In this document: positions 6,277-6,550 of the stretch, in pieces
Layout: the number at the start of each line of letters is the position of its first letter
How positions within the stretch are numbered: the stretch's first letter is position 1
Assembly (NCBI GenBank): GCA_009703975.1
Contig: WLFB01000074.1
Span: 1 to 6,550, forward strand
Source of the DNA: Actinomycetota bacterium
GTDB taxonomy: Bacteria; Actinomycetota; Acidimicrobiia; Acidimicrobiales; Ilumatobacteraceae
Direction: 5' to 3'
Length of the DNA stretch: 6,550 nucleotides
The notes under the pieces: model-generated
What the model was told of the DNA's origin: nothing
What the model saw: only the letters and a program-made list of their open reading frames with translations
Database searches by the model: none
Translations under genes and position numbers: made by a program

Positions 6277-6312
6277 CCCTTCAGGATAAAGGATGTTCTA
6301 GTGGCTCGCACG
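6277..6312 (-). promoter_or_regulatory. folC-ndk gap with weak leaderless-type promoter candidate for ndk
   Basis: This 36-bp gap has no usable SD: the only AAGGG abuts the ndk ATG. TATCCT at 6283-6288 matches a -10 box at four of six positions and ends six bases before the ATG, the distance expected for a leaderless transcript. About 17 bases further up, GTGCGA is only a 3/6 match to TTGACA. Such weak matches occur by chance, so this is a suggestion only. Confidence 0.2.
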
Positions 6313-6550
6313 TTATGGGTGTTTAGTGGCTCTGCTCAAGAGAAACGGCCGTGCAGCGCTAACAATATAAAGAGACCCGGCAACGAGCACAGCATCTTGC
6401 GATTGCGCCATTTTCAAAGCGGTCTCACATGCTGATTCAACTGTTTGGGCCACGATCACTTCTTTACAACCGATTCGATGAGCAACTTCAGCCATTTCGT
6501 TTGCAGGCAAACCTCGCGGCGATGGCGGAGTGCAAGTAATCACAATATCA
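6313..6550 (-). CDS. folC: FolC, folylpolyglutamate/dihydrofolate synthase (partial, C-terminal 78 residues)
   Basis: C-terminal end of a Mur-ligase-family enzyme that adds glutamate to folates (and often makes dihydrofolate from dihydropteroate). Only the last 78 residues are in the window; the gene enters from the right edge and stops with TAA at 6313-6315. Recognisable features are the TPPSPRGLPANEMAEVA stretch (family pattern T-x-x-SPRaLpa) and the near-terminal DAVLVAGSLYIVSAARPFLL, matching the FolC ending (VLVTGSLY-V-G-x-R). The catalytic P-loop and Mg-binding residues lie outside the window, so bifunctionality cannot be judged. The GTG at 6543 is an internal Val codon, since the frame is open beyond it. 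Upstream of ndk-mreB is the standard actinobacterial location for folC, which supports the call. Confidence 0.88.
   Translation of the reverse strand, partial: DIVITCTPPSPRGLPANEMAEVAHRIGCKEVIVAQTVESACETALKMAQSQDAVLVAGSLYIVSAARPFLLSRATKHP

Noticed and set aside
6541..6543. GTG as a start for a separate 76-residue protein at the right edge
   Set aside because: The frame is open upstream to the window edge (Asp-Ile precede it) and the sequence matches the FolC C-terminus, so GTG is an internal Val codon.

Overview
All seven genes in this window lie on the minus strand, packed tightly in one direction. Read in transcription order (from high to low coordinates) they are: the end of folC, ndk, mreB, mreC, mreD, mrdA (PBP2) and most of rodA. 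This is the classic rod-shape (elongasome) cluster of Actinobacteria, in the same gene order known from Streptomyces (ndk-mreB-mreC-mreD-pbp2-rodA/sfr with folC upstream). folC and rodA are cut by the window edges; the other five are complete.

Organism: the gene order points to Actinomycetota. Base composition is moderate to low for that phylum (roughly mid-40s % G+C by eye, with many A/T-ending codons). MreC carries an eight-threonine run, and no DUF4233-type gene sits between folC and ndk as it does in Streptomyces. I infer a low-GC, probably aquatic lineage such as freshwater or marine Acidimicrobiia. This is an inference, not a proof; acI-type Nanopelagicales are an alternative.

Layout: folC end (6313-6550), 36-bp gap, ndk (5851-6276), 1-bp gap, mreB (4818-5849), 36-bp gap, mreC (3711-4781), 4-bp stop/start overlap, mreD (3196-3714, TTG start), 3-bp gap, mrdA (1012-3192), 2-bp gap, rodA (1-1009, continues off the window). 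No stretch above 40 bases lacks a gene. I see no tRNA, rRNA, CRISPR, insertion sequence or convincing terminator. The spacing suggests one transcript from ndk or earlier, with translational coupling at mreC/mreD/mrdA/rodA.

How they work together: MreB forms the cytoplasmic scaffold. MreC and MreD connect it through the membrane to the synthase pair RodA (glycan polymerase) and PBP2 (transpeptidase), which build the lateral wall. Ndk and FolC are housekeeping neighbours (NTP balance, folate polyglutamylation).

The main surprise is MreB. By alignment to E. coli MreB, the catalytic Glu (E143) is Lys138 and the phosphate-2 Asp (D165) is Val160. The second change is the same residue swap as the laboratory dominant-negative D165V allele. 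The adenosine motif is also altered. PBP2 keeps all its catalytic motifs, and RodA keeps its Glu/Lys/Asp catalytic triad although a normally conserved Arg-Trp pair is lost. The window therefore appears to encode an elongasome with active synthases but a MreB that may not hydrolyse ATP in the usual way. Secondary points are a four-cysteine cluster in the PBP2 transpeptidase domain and a Thr-rich insertion in the MreC beta domain.
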